The notes under the pieces are model-generated. The model did no database searches. It saw nothing but the letters and a program-made list of their open reading frames with translations, and was not told the origin of the DNA. Made by a program: the position numbers and the translations under genes. A stretch of 39,171 nucleotides of DNA from positions 1 through 39,171 of the forward strand of contig CAZSMK010000049.1 of NCBI GenBank assembly GCA_964608095.1, in the 5' to 3' direction. Of the stretch, positions 25,508-34,327 are shown piece after piece (position 1 is the stretch's first letter; each line of letters opens with the position of its first letter). This stretch comes from CAZSMK01 sp964608095 (lineage in GTDB: Bacteria > Sumerlaeota > Sumerlaeia > MWCT01 > JAGHBZ01).

Positions 25508-27493
25508 ATGGGAAAATCAAAAGAAAAAATAGTGTCCGGAGATTCCGATAGAATACGTGATTATCGAAAAGAGATGGAATCACTTATCGAGCAAGAGACC
25601 GCGCGCCGTGAACAGGGCGTCGGGAAGGAGGTAAAAGCCAAAGGGGAAGAAGCCTCAGCAGTCATCCAGACAAAAATGGAGCAACAAGATCTTGTGGTGG
25701 AAGCGGACATGCTTGAAGTCCTTGCTGATCAAGCGGGTCTTGAATTCATTCATCTCGGTGACTACCCAATGTCTGACCTTGCTGTCCTTAAATTGGTGCC
25801 CGGACAGCTCGCCCGCGATTACAAAATCTTTCCCCTGCGCGAGGAAGAGGATGGCACCCTGGTCGTCGCTATTTGCGACCCCCTGAACATCACCATCTTA
25901 GATGATCTCCGTTTGCTCCTTGATCGGGATATTACACCGGTTGTTGCGCCTGAGGATGAAATTCTTGATTATGTTGATCAATATTATGGAGCCGATGAGC
26001 AAAGTATTGAAGATATGGTGGAAAAGCTTGAAGCCGAGAGTAAGGATGCTATTATTGCAGACACCAGGACAGAGATTGACCTGAGCGACATTGAACGAAT
26101 CGCCCAGGAACCGCCCATTATCCAGCTTGTTAATCTGATCTTGCTCCGCTCGATCAAAGACCGAGCGAGTGACCTGCATGTCGAGCCTTATAGTTCTTTG
26201 CTCCGGATTCGATATCGAGTTGACGGGTCTCTCAAGGAAATTACTTCTCCCCCAAGAGCGCTTCACCTCGGTATAAGTTCTCGTATCAAGGTTATGGCAA
26301 ATATGGACATTGCAGAAACACGACTTCCACAGGATGGAAGAATCAGGCTTACCGTCGGTGGACGCGAAATTGACCTTCGTGTCTCCACCGTGCCTACGGT
26401 ACATGGCGAATCTATCGTAATGCGTATCCTTGACAAATCAATGATGATGCTCGGTATAGATCAGCTGGGTATGACCAAAGAGGGGTCCGAGCGGTTTCGA
26501 AAACAAATTAGACTCCCTAATGGTATTATTCTCGTTACCGGTCCTACCGGTTGTGGAAAAACCACCTCTCTCTATGCGGCATTGAACGAATTGAACGATC
26601 CTGGAGTTAAGATAATTACTACGGAAGACCCGGTGGAGTTTGAGGTCCCGGGTCTTATACAGGTTAATATCAATCCTAACGTAGGGCTTACCTTTGCAAT
26701 GTGCTTGAGAAGTATCCTTCGTCAGGACCCTGATATTATTCTTGTGGGTGAGATTCGTGACCTTGAAACTGCGCAAATCTCGGTTCAAGCATCGCTCACC
26801 GGTCATCTTGTCTTCTCTACCCTTCATACCAACTCAGCAGCCGCTACGATAACGCGTCTCCTCGACATGGGTGTGGAACCATTTCTCATCACCTCGACTC
26901 TGGAAGCGGTGGTGGGACAACGGCTTGTCAGATTGATATGTCCTTCGTGTAAGAAACCTTATACACCGACCGCTGAAGAGCTTGCCGATTTTGGAGCAAC
27001 ACCTGAGGAGGTTCGTGATATCACCTTTTATAGAGGTGAAGGGTGCGATGATTGCGGGTTTACGGGCTATATGGGCAGAATTGGAATCTTTGAATTGATG
27101 ATTATCACCGATGAGATACGTGAACTTATCCTTGAGCGTGCCTCTACAGAGCAAATTCATGCCCTTGCGGTCAAGCAAGGGATGAAAACAATGCGCCAGG
27201 ACGGATGGTTGAAAATATGTATGGGATTGACCACCTTCGAAGAGGTTGCTCGACAAACTCCGGTGGAGAATGTAGAGACCATTTCTGAGGAAATGGAAGA
27301 TGTTATCAAACAAAGCAAGGAATCGTTGCAATCTGAAGATATTAGAAGTGAGGCTGAACAACTGGCAGAAGTGGGACGAAAGAACGTGACTGAAGAGGAA
27401 TACAAGAAGGGAATCAAGAAGAGAGAGACACCTTTTGACGAAGAAGCCGCACAACCTGCCAGCAAACCGAAGGAGGACACAAAGAAGAAATAA
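25508..27493 (+). CDS. GspE/PilB-type assembly ATPase 2
   Basis: 661 residues from the ATG at 25508, with AGGAGG 10 nt upstream; a TTG two codons earlier is too close to it. After a charged N-terminal segment (about 1-65) the T2SSE_N-type domain follows (LARDYKIFPLREEEDGTLVVAICDP). The core has DRASDLHVEP, Walker A GPTGCGKT (345-352), Asp box TTEDPVEFEV, Walker B IILVGEIRD and His box TGHLVFSTLHTN. The zinc cysteines are CPSC and CDDCG. It is clearly paralogous to ATPase 1, but differs in the N-terminal domain (no first MshEN-like half) and in a 100-residue acidic/basic C-terminal tail (EEMEDVIKQSKESL ... KPKEDTKKK). It probably powers a different step or substrate set, or forms mixed complexes with ATPase 1 (inference). 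Confidence 0.95.
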   Translation: MGKSKEKIVSGDSDRIRDYRKEMESLIEQETARREQGVGKEVKAKGEEASAVIQTKMEQQDLVVEADMLEVLADQAGLEFIHLGDYPMSDLAVLKLVPGQLARDYKIFPLREEEDGTLVVAICDPLNITILDDLRLLLDRDITPVVAPEDEILDYVDQYYGADEQSIEDMVEKLEAESKDAIIADTRTEIDLSDIERIAQEPPIIQLVNLILLRSIKDRASDLHVEPYSSLLRIRYRVDGSLKEITSPPRALHLGISSRIKVMANMDIAETRLPQDGRIRLTVGGREIDLRVSTVPTVHGESIVMRILDKSMMMLGIDQLGMTKEGSERFRKQIRLPNGIILVTGPTGCGKTTSLYAALNELNDPGVKIITTEDPVEFEVPGLIQVNINPNVGLTFAMCLRSILRQDPDIILVGEIRDLETAQISVQASLTGHLVFSTLHTNSAAATITRLLDMGVEPFLITSTLEAVVGQRLVRLICPSCKKPYTPTAEELADFGATPEEVRDITFYRGEGCDDCGFTGYMGRIGIFELMIITDEIRELILERASTEQIHALAVKQGMKTMRQDGWLKICMGLTTFEEVARQTPVENVETISEEMEDVIKQSKESLQSEDIRSEAEQLAEVGRKNVTEEEYKKGIKKRETPFDEEAAQPASKPKEDTKKK

Positions 27494-27610
27494 CGTACGA
27501 GAATCTCATAGATTCTTCGAATACAGGATAAGAGTGAAAGATCGCTGTGGGGATAGGTAAGAGAAGATTGTTCTTTTGAAAAATAGATGAATTAATAAAG
27601 AATTAACACT

Positions 27611-27640
27611 TTGTGAATTTTTTATTTGATATAGTATATG
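27611..27640 (+). promoter_or_regulatory. Possible promoter before the platform gene
   Basis: TTGTGA (27611-27616), an 18-nt AT-rich spacer and TATATG (27635-27640) lie in the 230-nt gap between ATPase 2 and the platform protein. The match is only fair, but the gap itself suggests a second transcription start. Confidence 0.35.
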
Positions 27641-27732
27641 CGAAAATGCTATCAGTTATGTCAACCTTATTGAACATTGAGGCTTCAAATATAAAGTAGA
27701 AGGTCTGAAACGAACGAAAAGAGGTGGAGAAA

Positions 27733-28971
27733 ATGCCTAAGTTTGCTTTTGAGGCGTTGGATAAAGGCGGAAAGCCCTTTACGGGCACCCTGGAAGCTCC
27801 GAGTGAGGAGGTTATAGTCGATAAACTTCGGGGAATGGGATATTATCCGCTAAATGTAAAACAACAAAAAGCCAAGGCGTCAGAGTTTGATATCGCCGCA
27901 CTTCCTATTATACGAAATATTGCACACCATATTGGATTGAAAGACCTTGTTGTCTTTACGCGTCAGCTCGCAACCCTTATCGATGCCGGCTTGCCCATTC
28001 TGCGGAGCCTTGTCATATTGGAAGAGCAGGTTAAGTCGATCATCTTTAAGGATGTGATAAAAAAGGTACAGGCTGATATTGAAGGTGGTTCATCACTCTC
28101 CGAGGCGCTGGCTAAACATCCGAAAGTTTTTGATAAACTTTATGTGAACATGGTTCGCGCAGGTGAGATTGGTGGTGTTCTGGAATCGATTCTTAACAAA
28201 ATTGCGGAATTTCTCGAGAAACGTCAGGCACTTCGTTCTAAAGTTCGGTCAGCAATGATGTATCCCGTTACGATACTTATTCTTGCGACGGGTATTGTGA
28301 CATTCATTATGCTTAAAATTATTCCGAAGTTTCAGGATATCTTTGACCAGCTCGGCGCTGAGGAACTTCCCAAATTGACCGAAATCTTGATCGACGCATC
28401 ATGGATACTTGCACACCGCTCTTACATCGTCATCGGGGTGTTGATCGTACTTATTCTGTTGATACGGAAAGCCAACCAGACCCGTCGGGGCAAGTATTTT
28501 TTTGATTCTATCAAAATGGGATTCCCTATTTTTGGCGATCTTTTCAAAAAACTTGCCATTCAGCGCTTTGCCGGGACTCTCGCCACCCTGATTACGTCCG
28601 GTGTCCCTATCCTCCAGGCGCTTGATATTACACGGGAAAGTTCCGGTAACGAAGTGCTTTCGCGAGTCCTCGAAAAAGTTTATCACAGTGTGAAAGACGG
28701 GGAAACCATTAACCAGCCGTTAAAAGAATCCAAATTGTTCCCTCCATTGGTTTATCACATGGTAGCAGTAGGTGAGGAGACCGGCGCAATCGATCACATG
28801 CTCAACAAGGTAGCAGAAGCGTATGAGCGAGAGGTCGATGATAAGGTTAATGCGCTTGCCTCTATTCTTGAGCCGGTGATGCTTGTTGTTCTCGGCGCTC
28901 TGGTCGGTTTTATTGTTATCGCGCTCTATTTGCCGCTCTTTTCAATTCCTAAAATTCTCGGAAAAGAATAA
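27733..28971 (+). CDS. GspF/PilC-type inner-membrane platform protein
   Basis: 412 residues from the ATG at 27733, with GAGGTGGAG just upstream; a GTG at 27724 lies inside that site. The N-terminal PKFAFEALDKGGKPFTGTL and VIVDKLRGMGYYPLNV are typical of PilC/GspF. Two homologous cytoplasmic helical domains follow: FTRQLATLIDAGLPILRSLVIL with ALAKHPKVFDKLYVNMVRAGE, and IQRFAGTLATLITSGVPILQAL with ESKLFPPLVYHMVAVGEETG. Membrane helices are near 168-190, 215-240 and 375-400 (PVMLVVLGALVGFIVIALYLPL). It is the inner-membrane hub on which the ATPases turn to insert pilins. A strong terminator lies 50 nt downstream, before the pseudopilin genes. Confidence 0.96.
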   Translation: MPKFAFEALDKGGKPFTGTLEAPSEEVIVDKLRGMGYYPLNVKQQKAKASEFDIAALPIIRNIAHHIGLKDLVVFTRQLATLIDAGLPILRSLVILEEQVKSIIFKDVIKKVQADIEGGSSLSEALAKHPKVFDKLYVNMVRAGEIGGVLESILNKIAEFLEKRQALRSKVRSAMMYPVTILILATGIVTFIMLKIIPKFQDIFDQLGAEELPKLTEILIDASWILAHRSYIVIGVLIVLILLIRKANQTRRGKYFFDSIKMGFPIFGDLFKKLAIQRFAGTLATLITSGVPILQALDITRESSGNEVLSRVLEKVYHSVKDGETINQPLKESKLFPPLVYHMVAVGEETGAIDHMLNKVAEAYEREVDDKVNALASILEPVMLVVLGALVGFIVIALYLPLFSIPKILGKE

Positions 28972-29021
28972 TAAATCTTCAGTTGACGTATCGTTCGGTA
29001 CGTCACATAATTTATCTATAA

Positions 29022-29053
29022 AAGAGAGGTTTCAAGAGACCTCTCTTCTTTTT
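29022..29053 (+). terminator. Rho-independent terminator after the platform gene
   Basis: AAGAGAGGT (29022-29030) pairs with ACCTCTCTT (29039-29047) across an 8-nt loop and is followed by CTTTTT. A second, smaller hairpin (TGACGTA/TACGTCA, 28984-29005) precedes it. It separates the motor and platform genes from the pseudopilin genes, only 24 nt before the first of these. Confidence 0.85.
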
Positions 29054-29076
29054 ATCCTGTTTCATAACTATGGCTA

Positions 29077-29595
29077 ATGTACAAGCGGCATAATAATAAA
29101 CGGCAGGGCTTTACGTTCCCTGAAATTCTTATTGTTCTTATTATTATCTCTATTTTCTCCGGTGTAGTGATTATTTCGTATGGGGGATTCCGCAACTATC
29201 TTCGTCTCAGAAACGCTTCACAGGAAATTGTGTCTATCATGTCGGCTGCACGGGCTATGGCCATTAACCAGAACGGATACTTTCGCGTAGGCTTCGTGAT
29301 TCAAGAAGGAATGATCTGGGTTGATGAGACCGATTCGTTCGGTAATATCAGCCAGCCTCAGGTGGTTCACGTCTCACAGATTCTTGACCTTGTCGATATT
29401 GTATCCGTTAGGGTCGAGAACACGGAATATACCTCGGGTAAAGCCTATATCCTTTTTCGCCCTAACGGTACCGCTCAGTATTCGACGATCTATTTGCGCA
29501 GAACTCATAGTCCCGACGAACCGTCTTATTATTATACAATCAAGGTATATCCGGGAACAGGCAGGGCTAAAATTTTTCCCAACGAGAAACGCTGA
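29077..29595 (+). CDS. GspH/FimT-like minor pseudopilin
   Basis: 172 residues. The prepilin leader MYKRHNNKRQG is followed by FTFPEILIVLIIISIFSGVV: cleavage is expected after Gly11, the mature chain starts with Phe, and Glu5 is present. The C-terminal beta domain is of the GspH/FimT type (IVSIMSAARAMAINQNGYFRV, GKAYILFRPNGTAQYSTIYL). It would be cleaved and N-methylated by a prepilin peptidase, which is not encoded in this window. It starts the pseudopilin series and abuts the next gene: the TGA is followed immediately by ATG. No obvious ribosome binding site precedes the ATG, which lies 24 nt after the terminator, so its expression may depend on readthrough. Confidence 0.9.
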   Translation: MYKRHNNKRQGFTFPEILIVLIIISIFSGVVIISYGGFRNYLRLRNASQEIVSIMSAARAMAINQNGYFRVGFVIQEGMIWVDETDSFGNISQPQVVHVSQILDLVDIVSVRVENTEYTSGKAYILFRPNGTAQYSTIYLRRTHSPDEPSYYYTIKVYPGTGRAKIFPNEKR

Positions 29596-30039
29596 ATGAT
29601 GAGAAAACGCACAAAGAAAAAGAGGTCGGCGGCGGGCTTCTCTATGGTCGAAGTCCTTGTCAGCATGGCAATTCTTCTGGCGGGGATTGTGTCCATTATT
29701 AATCTTTACCCGCTGAGCCTAAAGTCCAATAATCGCGCGATCACCCTCAGTAAGGCAGTAGTGTTAGCGCAGCTCAAGGCTGAGGAAATCCGCCGCGATT
29801 CTGTGGGAACAATCGACCTCGTCGCTGAAATAGAACGTCTTACCACGCCGACCGCTCCGAAACCGTTTCCGCAGGAAACAACGTTAACCTATTCCTTCTG
29901 CGGCGTGTCTCTAATAGACCCCGATGATGACCCTGATGATCCTCGGGACGACCCCGGCGTTGCGCGTGTTATAGTTCGTTATAACCGCTCATTCAAACCG
30001 ACCGAAGATATTATTTACGAGTTGAGATTCGGGAATTGA
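29596..30039 (+). CDS. GspI/PilV-like minor pseudopilin
   Basis: 147 residues. The leader MMRKRTKKKRSAAG is strongly basic, followed by FSMVEVLVSMAILLAGIVSI with Glu5 and the GspI/PilV-type conserved helix. After the helix SLKSNNRAITLSKAVVLAQLKAEEIRRD matches the usual GspI continuation. The globular part is small and holds an Asp-rich tract (about 108-120, DPDDDPDDPRDDP) reminiscent of calcium-binding loops. An ATG at 29599 is an alternative start. It is translationally coupled to the GspH-like gene and 4 nt from the GspJ-like gene. By analogy with T2SS, GspI nucleates the tip complex with GspJ and GspK. Confidence 0.88.
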   Translation: MMRKRTKKKRSAAGFSMVEVLVSMAILLAGIVSIINLYPLSLKSNNRAITLSKAVVLAQLKAEEIRRDSVGTIDLVAEIERLTTPTAPKPFPQETTLTYSFCGVSLIDPDDDPDDPRDDPGVARVIVRYNRSFKPTEDIIYELRFGN

Positions 30040-30043
30040 GTAT

Positions 30044-31012
30044 ATGTTGGTAGAAAAGAAATATAGATCATGTGCGTATCGAGCGAGGGAAGCCGGTATG
30101 ACACTGGTCGAGGTTATGCTCGCGCTTGCTATTGCCGCGGCATTCCTCTCCGGTGTATTTGCGGCATTTATCCAGATTCTCGACGTCACGGATGAAGCAC
30201 AGGCACGTATGGAAGCGGTTAATAACGGCAGGGCTGCCCTCGAGGTTATGGCAATCGACATTAAAGCAGCAAGTCTTGACACCACACATGGGGAACATGA
30301 ATTTTTAGGCGTGAATCGACGCCTCCCCTACGGTGATGGGATTGATAATGACGGCGATGGCTTAATTGACGAAGAGTCGCCTAACGCCCTTGACGACGAT
30401 GGCGATTGGACGTTGGCTGATGACAATCACGCTATTATTGGAACTACCGCAGAACGATGGTATACTATTGGAGAAGCAGACCTCGGAGATTTCCATGTAG
30501 ACGAAGATTGCCTCTTCGATAATGATTCACTTCAGTTCAGGATTTTTCCCGATCCGCTCTCATCTTCCGGACGAAATGAGCGAATCAGTTATGAGATCGG
30601 CTCATACGATGGTGAAGCCAATGTTCTTATCCGACGCACCGCTTCTTTTTTAAGCGGTGGAGTTCAGGCTGAAGAGGTTTCTTCACCCCTGGCGTTTAAT
30701 GTCCTTTCATTGAATTTTCTTTACATGGATCCCAACAGCGTTCCCCCACAGTGGGTGGAGGTATGGGACGCAGGCAATGCGGATGAATTCCCGGAACCCG
30801 GAATCGAAATCCCCGTCACTGTAGCGATAACGGTAACGGTATATGCAGGAACCGATCCTCTCGAGCAGTTCAGTCCCGGTGACCCGATTCCCACGATCTC
30901 TCTTTCAACCATGGTGAATATAGAACAAATCTTGAATGACCCGAGATTGCAGGATTTATATGCCGGCATATCATCGGAGAATGTGTTGACTACGACATGG
31001 ACACAACCATGA
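30044..31012 (+). CDS. GspJ/PilW-like minor pseudopilin with a calcium-type DxDxDG loop
   Basis: 322 residues. The leader ends in REAG and the mature start is MTLVEVMLALAIAAAFLSGV with Glu5. NGRAALEVMAIDIKAAS follows the helix and is characteristic of GspJ/PilW. At about 98-111 there is DGIDNDGDGLIDEE, and shortly after it LDDDGDWTLADD; both resemble EF-hand or thrombospondin type-3 calcium loops. The beta-rich remainder (residues 130-310) is longer than in standard GspJ (about 200 total). The same DGIDND motif recurs in the next gene. Its 3' end overlaps that gene, which is consistent with coupled translation and a physical GspJ-GspK interaction. Confidence 0.87.
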   Translation: MLVEKKYRSCAYRAREAGMTLVEVMLALAIAAAFLSGVFAAFIQILDVTDEAQARMEAVNNGRAALEVMAIDIKAASLDTTHGEHEFLGVNRRLPYGDGIDNDGDGLIDEESPNALDDDGDWTLADDNHAIIGTTAERWYTIGEADLGDFHVDEDCLFDNDSLQFRIFPDPLSSSGRNERISYEIGSYDGEANVLIRRTASFLSGGVQAEEVSSPLAFNVLSLNFLYMDPNSVPPQWVEVWDAGNADEFPEPGIEIPVTVAITVTVYAGTDPLEQFSPGDPIPTISLSTMVNIEQILNDPRLQDLYAGISSENVLTTTWTQP

Positions 31013-33411
31013 TAAGAGGCTTACATAAAAATAGTCGTCGAGGTTCCACGTTTATTATAGTGGTAGGCATATTGTCGGTTTTGGTGCTTATCGCGACAGC
31101 TTTGTCGTTCAGTACACGAATGGACCTGATCTCGAGCTCGAATTTTGCAGATGGGGTTCAGCAGAGAACTGCTGCGGTATCAGGAGTCGCCCGGGCACTT
31201 GAACTCCTGAGCGAGGAACTGCGTTATACAAGCCTGCTCCAGGAGTGGGCTAACTCGGATGCTAGGCACGTCTTTTCACCTCTGCCACTTACACGAACCG
31301 ATATTCAGAAAGGTGTGGTTTCCTCGCGCTATGTGGAGCCTCCCCCCGAAGATATCACTCTCTACGTACCCGAACCTCTTGCCAATCTTGCCATTCGAGA
31401 TGAGTGTAGCAAAGTAAATGTCAATACGGCATCGGAAGAAGTGATTGCGAAAACCTTTCGTGCAATCATCAACACTTTACCTGAGCGCGAAACACCTCTC
31501 GATATCGAGTATATGGCACGACGCATTACGACTCTTCGTTTCGGCGAAGATGGCAAACCGGGTCGAGCGTATGTAGATGATAACGCTGACCGTGCGGATA
31601 CCAACGTCTTGAGTGATGGTATTGATCAGGATTTCGACGGTGAAGCCGATAATAAGGAGGAGCTCATCTACTCTCCGCTCTGGAATGGAATCGACAATGA
31701 TTTGAACGGCGTTATCGATAATACCGGCGAGGGCGCTGAGCGCGACGGAATCGATAACGACCTCGATGGAAGCATTGATGAAGCCGGTGAAGGTGTCGAT
31801 GATGGTAATGAATATGTTGCGGACATCAGGTTGCCTGCGTTCGGCGATGACCAACGCTGGCATACCCTTTCCGAGCTAAAATCTACTATTGATATACCCG
31901 ACGATATATACCGCGAGATTGCTCCTTACTTCACCACCTTCTCGAGCAGCAAGGAAATATACTTTATCGGCTCAAAGGTATATCCGAAGTTGAATATCAA
32001 TAACGCCTCTGTGCAAGAGATGTATGATGCGCTTCGAGATTTCTTTCCTGAAAAGAACGATCGCCTTCTGCAGCAATTTGCCGTTAATATAGCCGATGTT
32101 CGTGATACGGATAATATCCCATTGGTTTTTCCGGGATCGGATATCGAGAAACCCGTTATCGGTATAGAGCTCACTCCCTACATCATCGAAATCTATGCCG
32201 ATTCGTTGACCGATAGTTCGGATGGCGATGATGGTCAATATCTCGAATTGTATAATCCTTATCCCTTCTCCATCGACGTGGATGGCTGGCAACTGGTCAC
32301 GGGCAGCTCGTATGTGTCTCTCGAGGGAGACATCGCCGCGGAAGGCTTTCTTATCATCACGGATGATTATAATGAGATAAATGATATTGAACCCGAGGAT
32401 GAGCAACCCGGTTACGGTTCTTTTTATGATATTTTCGACGTGGTTCCCAACAAGAGTACGAAACGCCTGATCGAAGATCCGCTGTTTGACCTCCCGGACA
32501 ACGAGGGGATTGTGTATCTTCGTGATGGTGAGGGCAACCTCATAGATTATCAAGCCTACGAAGGAGGTGTATATACAGGAGTAAGCAGGAGTTTCCAGCG
32601 AAAAGACCCGCGCGTTCGACTCGTGTACCAGTCACGTCCTCAGCCCTTTACGGAGCCTGAATCGGAAGGTACGCTTCGTCTTTCATTTGAAGAGATTTCG
32701 GAATTTTACAACCGCCTTTTTGCTTCCCCCGGGCTTATTATGTACCTTTCTTCCGGGTTCTTCGATCCTGAAAGCGAAGACGGCCAGGTATGGCAGGAAC
32801 CCTCCCTTAATATCAGCAAGGATTCAGACAAGATCGATTCGCGTGTTATCGACCTCTTCACTGTGGCATCGGTCGCTCAACCTCACCTCAGTACCGAGGT
32901 GCTTCGTACAATTAATCCTCAGAACGAAGCCTACCTTACATCACAACTGAAAGAAAACCTGCATTCTATACAAAGTCCTTCCATTATCGGCAAAATAAAC
33001 GTCAATACGGCTTCTTCGTATGTACTTCAATCCTTGCCCGGCATGACTGAAGAAATTGCGCAAAATATTGTTCAATACCGCTACAATTTATCGGAAGAAT
33101 ATCTCAAAGATATCGAGAGCGAAGGAAGCGTTCTTCTCTCGTCACTTACGCCGTTAAAAACTATAAGCGACGTGTTACGTCATGACCGGATATGGGGTGA
33201 TGGCTATGACGAACTTGAGCGGTTAGCGCTGTTCAATCAATGGGCGAATTATATAACGACCAATTCCCGCTCGTTCAGCGTAATTGCGCAGAGTGCGCCC
33301 GTCAGACCTCTTAAAAATACACGGTGCGCTCACCCGATTTCTATTTTCGCGTTGCTTAGTCTTGACCAGGTTGATTCTCCTGTGATTTACTTTAAATATT
33401 TGAATCAATAA
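30997..33411 (+). CDS. Giant GspK-like pseudopilin with calcium-type repeats and a lamin-tail-like domain
   Basis: 804 residues; canonical GspK is about 300-350. The N-terminus is RRG-STFIIVVGILSVLVLIATAL: it lacks Glu5, as GspK does. Three KxNxNxAS motifs of the GspK type occur (KVNVNTAS 139-146, KLNINNAS 331-338, KINVNTAS 666-673); the last continues as a helix-hairpin-helix (SLPGMTEEIAQNIVQYR). Between the first two lie three Asp-rich repeats (208-262: DGIDQDFDGEAD, NGIDNDLNGVID, DGIDNDLDGSID). Residues about 396-540 resemble a lamin-tail domain (QYLELYNPYPFSIDVDGWQL, GFLIITDDYN, LRDGEGNLIDYQAY). It would cap the pseudopilus tip. ATG 31009 overlaps the upstream stop (ATGA) and is an alternative start. 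The length suggests an adhesive or substrate-binding tip (inference). Confidence 0.88.
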   Translation: MDTTMIRGLHKNSRRGSTFIIVVGILSVLVLIATALSFSTRMDLISSSNFADGVQQRTAAVSGVARALELLSEELRYTSLLQEWANSDARHVFSPLPLTRTDIQKGVVSSRYVEPPPEDITLYVPEPLANLAIRDECSKVNVNTASEEVIAKTFRAIINTLPERETPLDIEYMARRITTLRFGEDGKPGRAYVDDNADRADTNVLSDGIDQDFDGEADNKEELIYSPLWNGIDNDLNGVIDNTGEGAERDGIDNDLDGSIDEAGEGVDDGNEYVADIRLPAFGDDQRWHTLSELKSTIDIPDDIYREIAPYFTTFSSSKEIYFIGSKVYPKLNINNASVQEMYDALRDFFPEKNDRLLQQFAVNIADVRDTDNIPLVFPGSDIEKPVIGIELTPYIIEIYADSLTDSSDGDDGQYLELYNPYPFSIDVDGWQLVTGSSYVSLEGDIAAEGFLIITDDYNEINDIEPEDEQPGYGSFYDIFDVVPNKSTKRLIEDPLFDLPDNEGIVYLRDGEGNLIDYQAYEGGVYTGVSRSFQRKDPRVRLVYQSRPQPFTEPESEGTLRLSFEEISEFYNRLFASPGLIMYLSSGFFDPESEDGQVWQEPSLNISKDSDKIDSRVIDLFTVASVAQPHLSTEVLRTINPQNEAYLTSQLKENLHSIQSPSIIGKINVNTASSYVLQSLPGMTEEIAQNIVQYRYNLSEEYLKDIESEGSVLLSSLTPLKTISDVLRHDRIWGDGYDELERLALFNQWANYITTNSRSFSVIAQSAPVRPLKNTRCAHPISIFALLSLDQVDSPVIYFKYLNQ

Positions 33412-33503
33412 TAGTTGACATAAGGACGGCAAAGGCACATACACTTCAGAGAATCATGTGTATTAATGAACATAGAAAATTCAAAGGATCCTCTGCTTTT
33501 TTT

Positions 33504-34304
33504 ATGGAAAAGTTCTCTACTCATTCAAAGGGTTTCACCCTGATTGAAATTTTAATTGTCGGAGCGCTTATTGCCCTCTTTGCAGGTATGGCAATCATAA
33601 ATATTCAGCAACAGTATGAAAACAGCGTACGTAAGATCATGATTGGCGAATCCAGGGAAATAGGGACTGCGATGAGTTTTGCCCACCAGGATCTTGGAAT
33701 ATTTCCAAAGTTTTGTTTCTTGAATCATTCACGTAATATGCTTTTTCAGGTTGCGGGAACAAATCGGCTGCCTCTTTCCTTTGATTATATGGGATTTGAT
33801 GTGACGGGAAGAGAGCAACAGCTCATCGAGGGATGGCGCGGCGGTTATTTTGCCATGTCCCAGTCCAGGGGCAACATTACCCAGGGCAGGCGGGGCGGTA
33901 TTGTAAAAGCCTGGCTTTTAGAGGATAACATCGCTATCGATTGGCCCGCAGATGCATGGGGTAATCCTTACGTCCTCTATCTTCTCTACCTCATGCCCGA
34001 CGGTGCTCCCGATTTTATTCTTACACCGTCTCACGAGCCGGACTTCTTCTGTGCGGTGGTCAGCTATGGTCCCAATCGTGTTCCCGGCGGTGAGACTAAT
34101 ATGTCGGCCGCTCAAGTTGATAGTCTCCGGCAATATCGTATTTTTTCTGATTATACCGGCACAGAAGCCGATTACACTATTTTTCCCGTTAATTCGTATA
34201 CCCGGAATCATGCCCTGGTCTATTCAAACAGGTATGCAACGTTTCTGGGGAACCTCCCGGGCATTACGGATCCCGGGTCGGATGATATTGTGTTCGAATT
34301 TTAA
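33504..34304 (+). CDS. GspG-like pseudopilin 1
   Basis: 266 residues from the ATG at 33504, giving a normal 10-residue leader (MEKFSTHSKG); an in-frame ATG at 33456 would give a 26-residue leader. Mature start FTLIEILIVGALIALFAGMA with Glu5. The C-terminal part has DAWGNPYVLYLLY, SYGPNRVPGGE and the end ITDPGSDDIVFEF, the GspG pattern DPWGNPY ... S-x-GPNG ... DDxxxxF that in family members surrounds a calcium site. It is the first of five paralogues in tandem. An insert (HSRNMLFQVAG ... GGYFAMSQSRG) makes it the longest of them. Confidence 0.86.
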   Translation: MEKFSTHSKGFTLIEILIVGALIALFAGMAIINIQQQYENSVRKIMIGESREIGTAMSFAHQDLGIFPKFCFLNHSRNMLFQVAGTNRLPLSFDYMGFDVTGREQQLIEGWRGGYFAMSQSRGNITQGRRGGIVKAWLLEDNIAIDWPADAWGNPYVLYLLYLMPDGAPDFILTPSHEPDFFCAVVSYGPNRVPGGETNMSAAQVDSLRQYRIFSDYTGTEADYTIFPVNSYTRNHALVYSNRYATFLGNLPGITDPGSDDIVFEF

Positions 34305-34327
34305 TTATTGAAACGGAGGGTTATCCA

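Noticed and set aside
31477..31863. Repetitive GAT/GAC-rich DNA as a possible tandem repeat or CRISPR-like array
   Set aside because: The repetition follows the Asp-rich protein motifs of the GspK-like gene in frame. Unit lengths differ and there are no repeat-spacer features.
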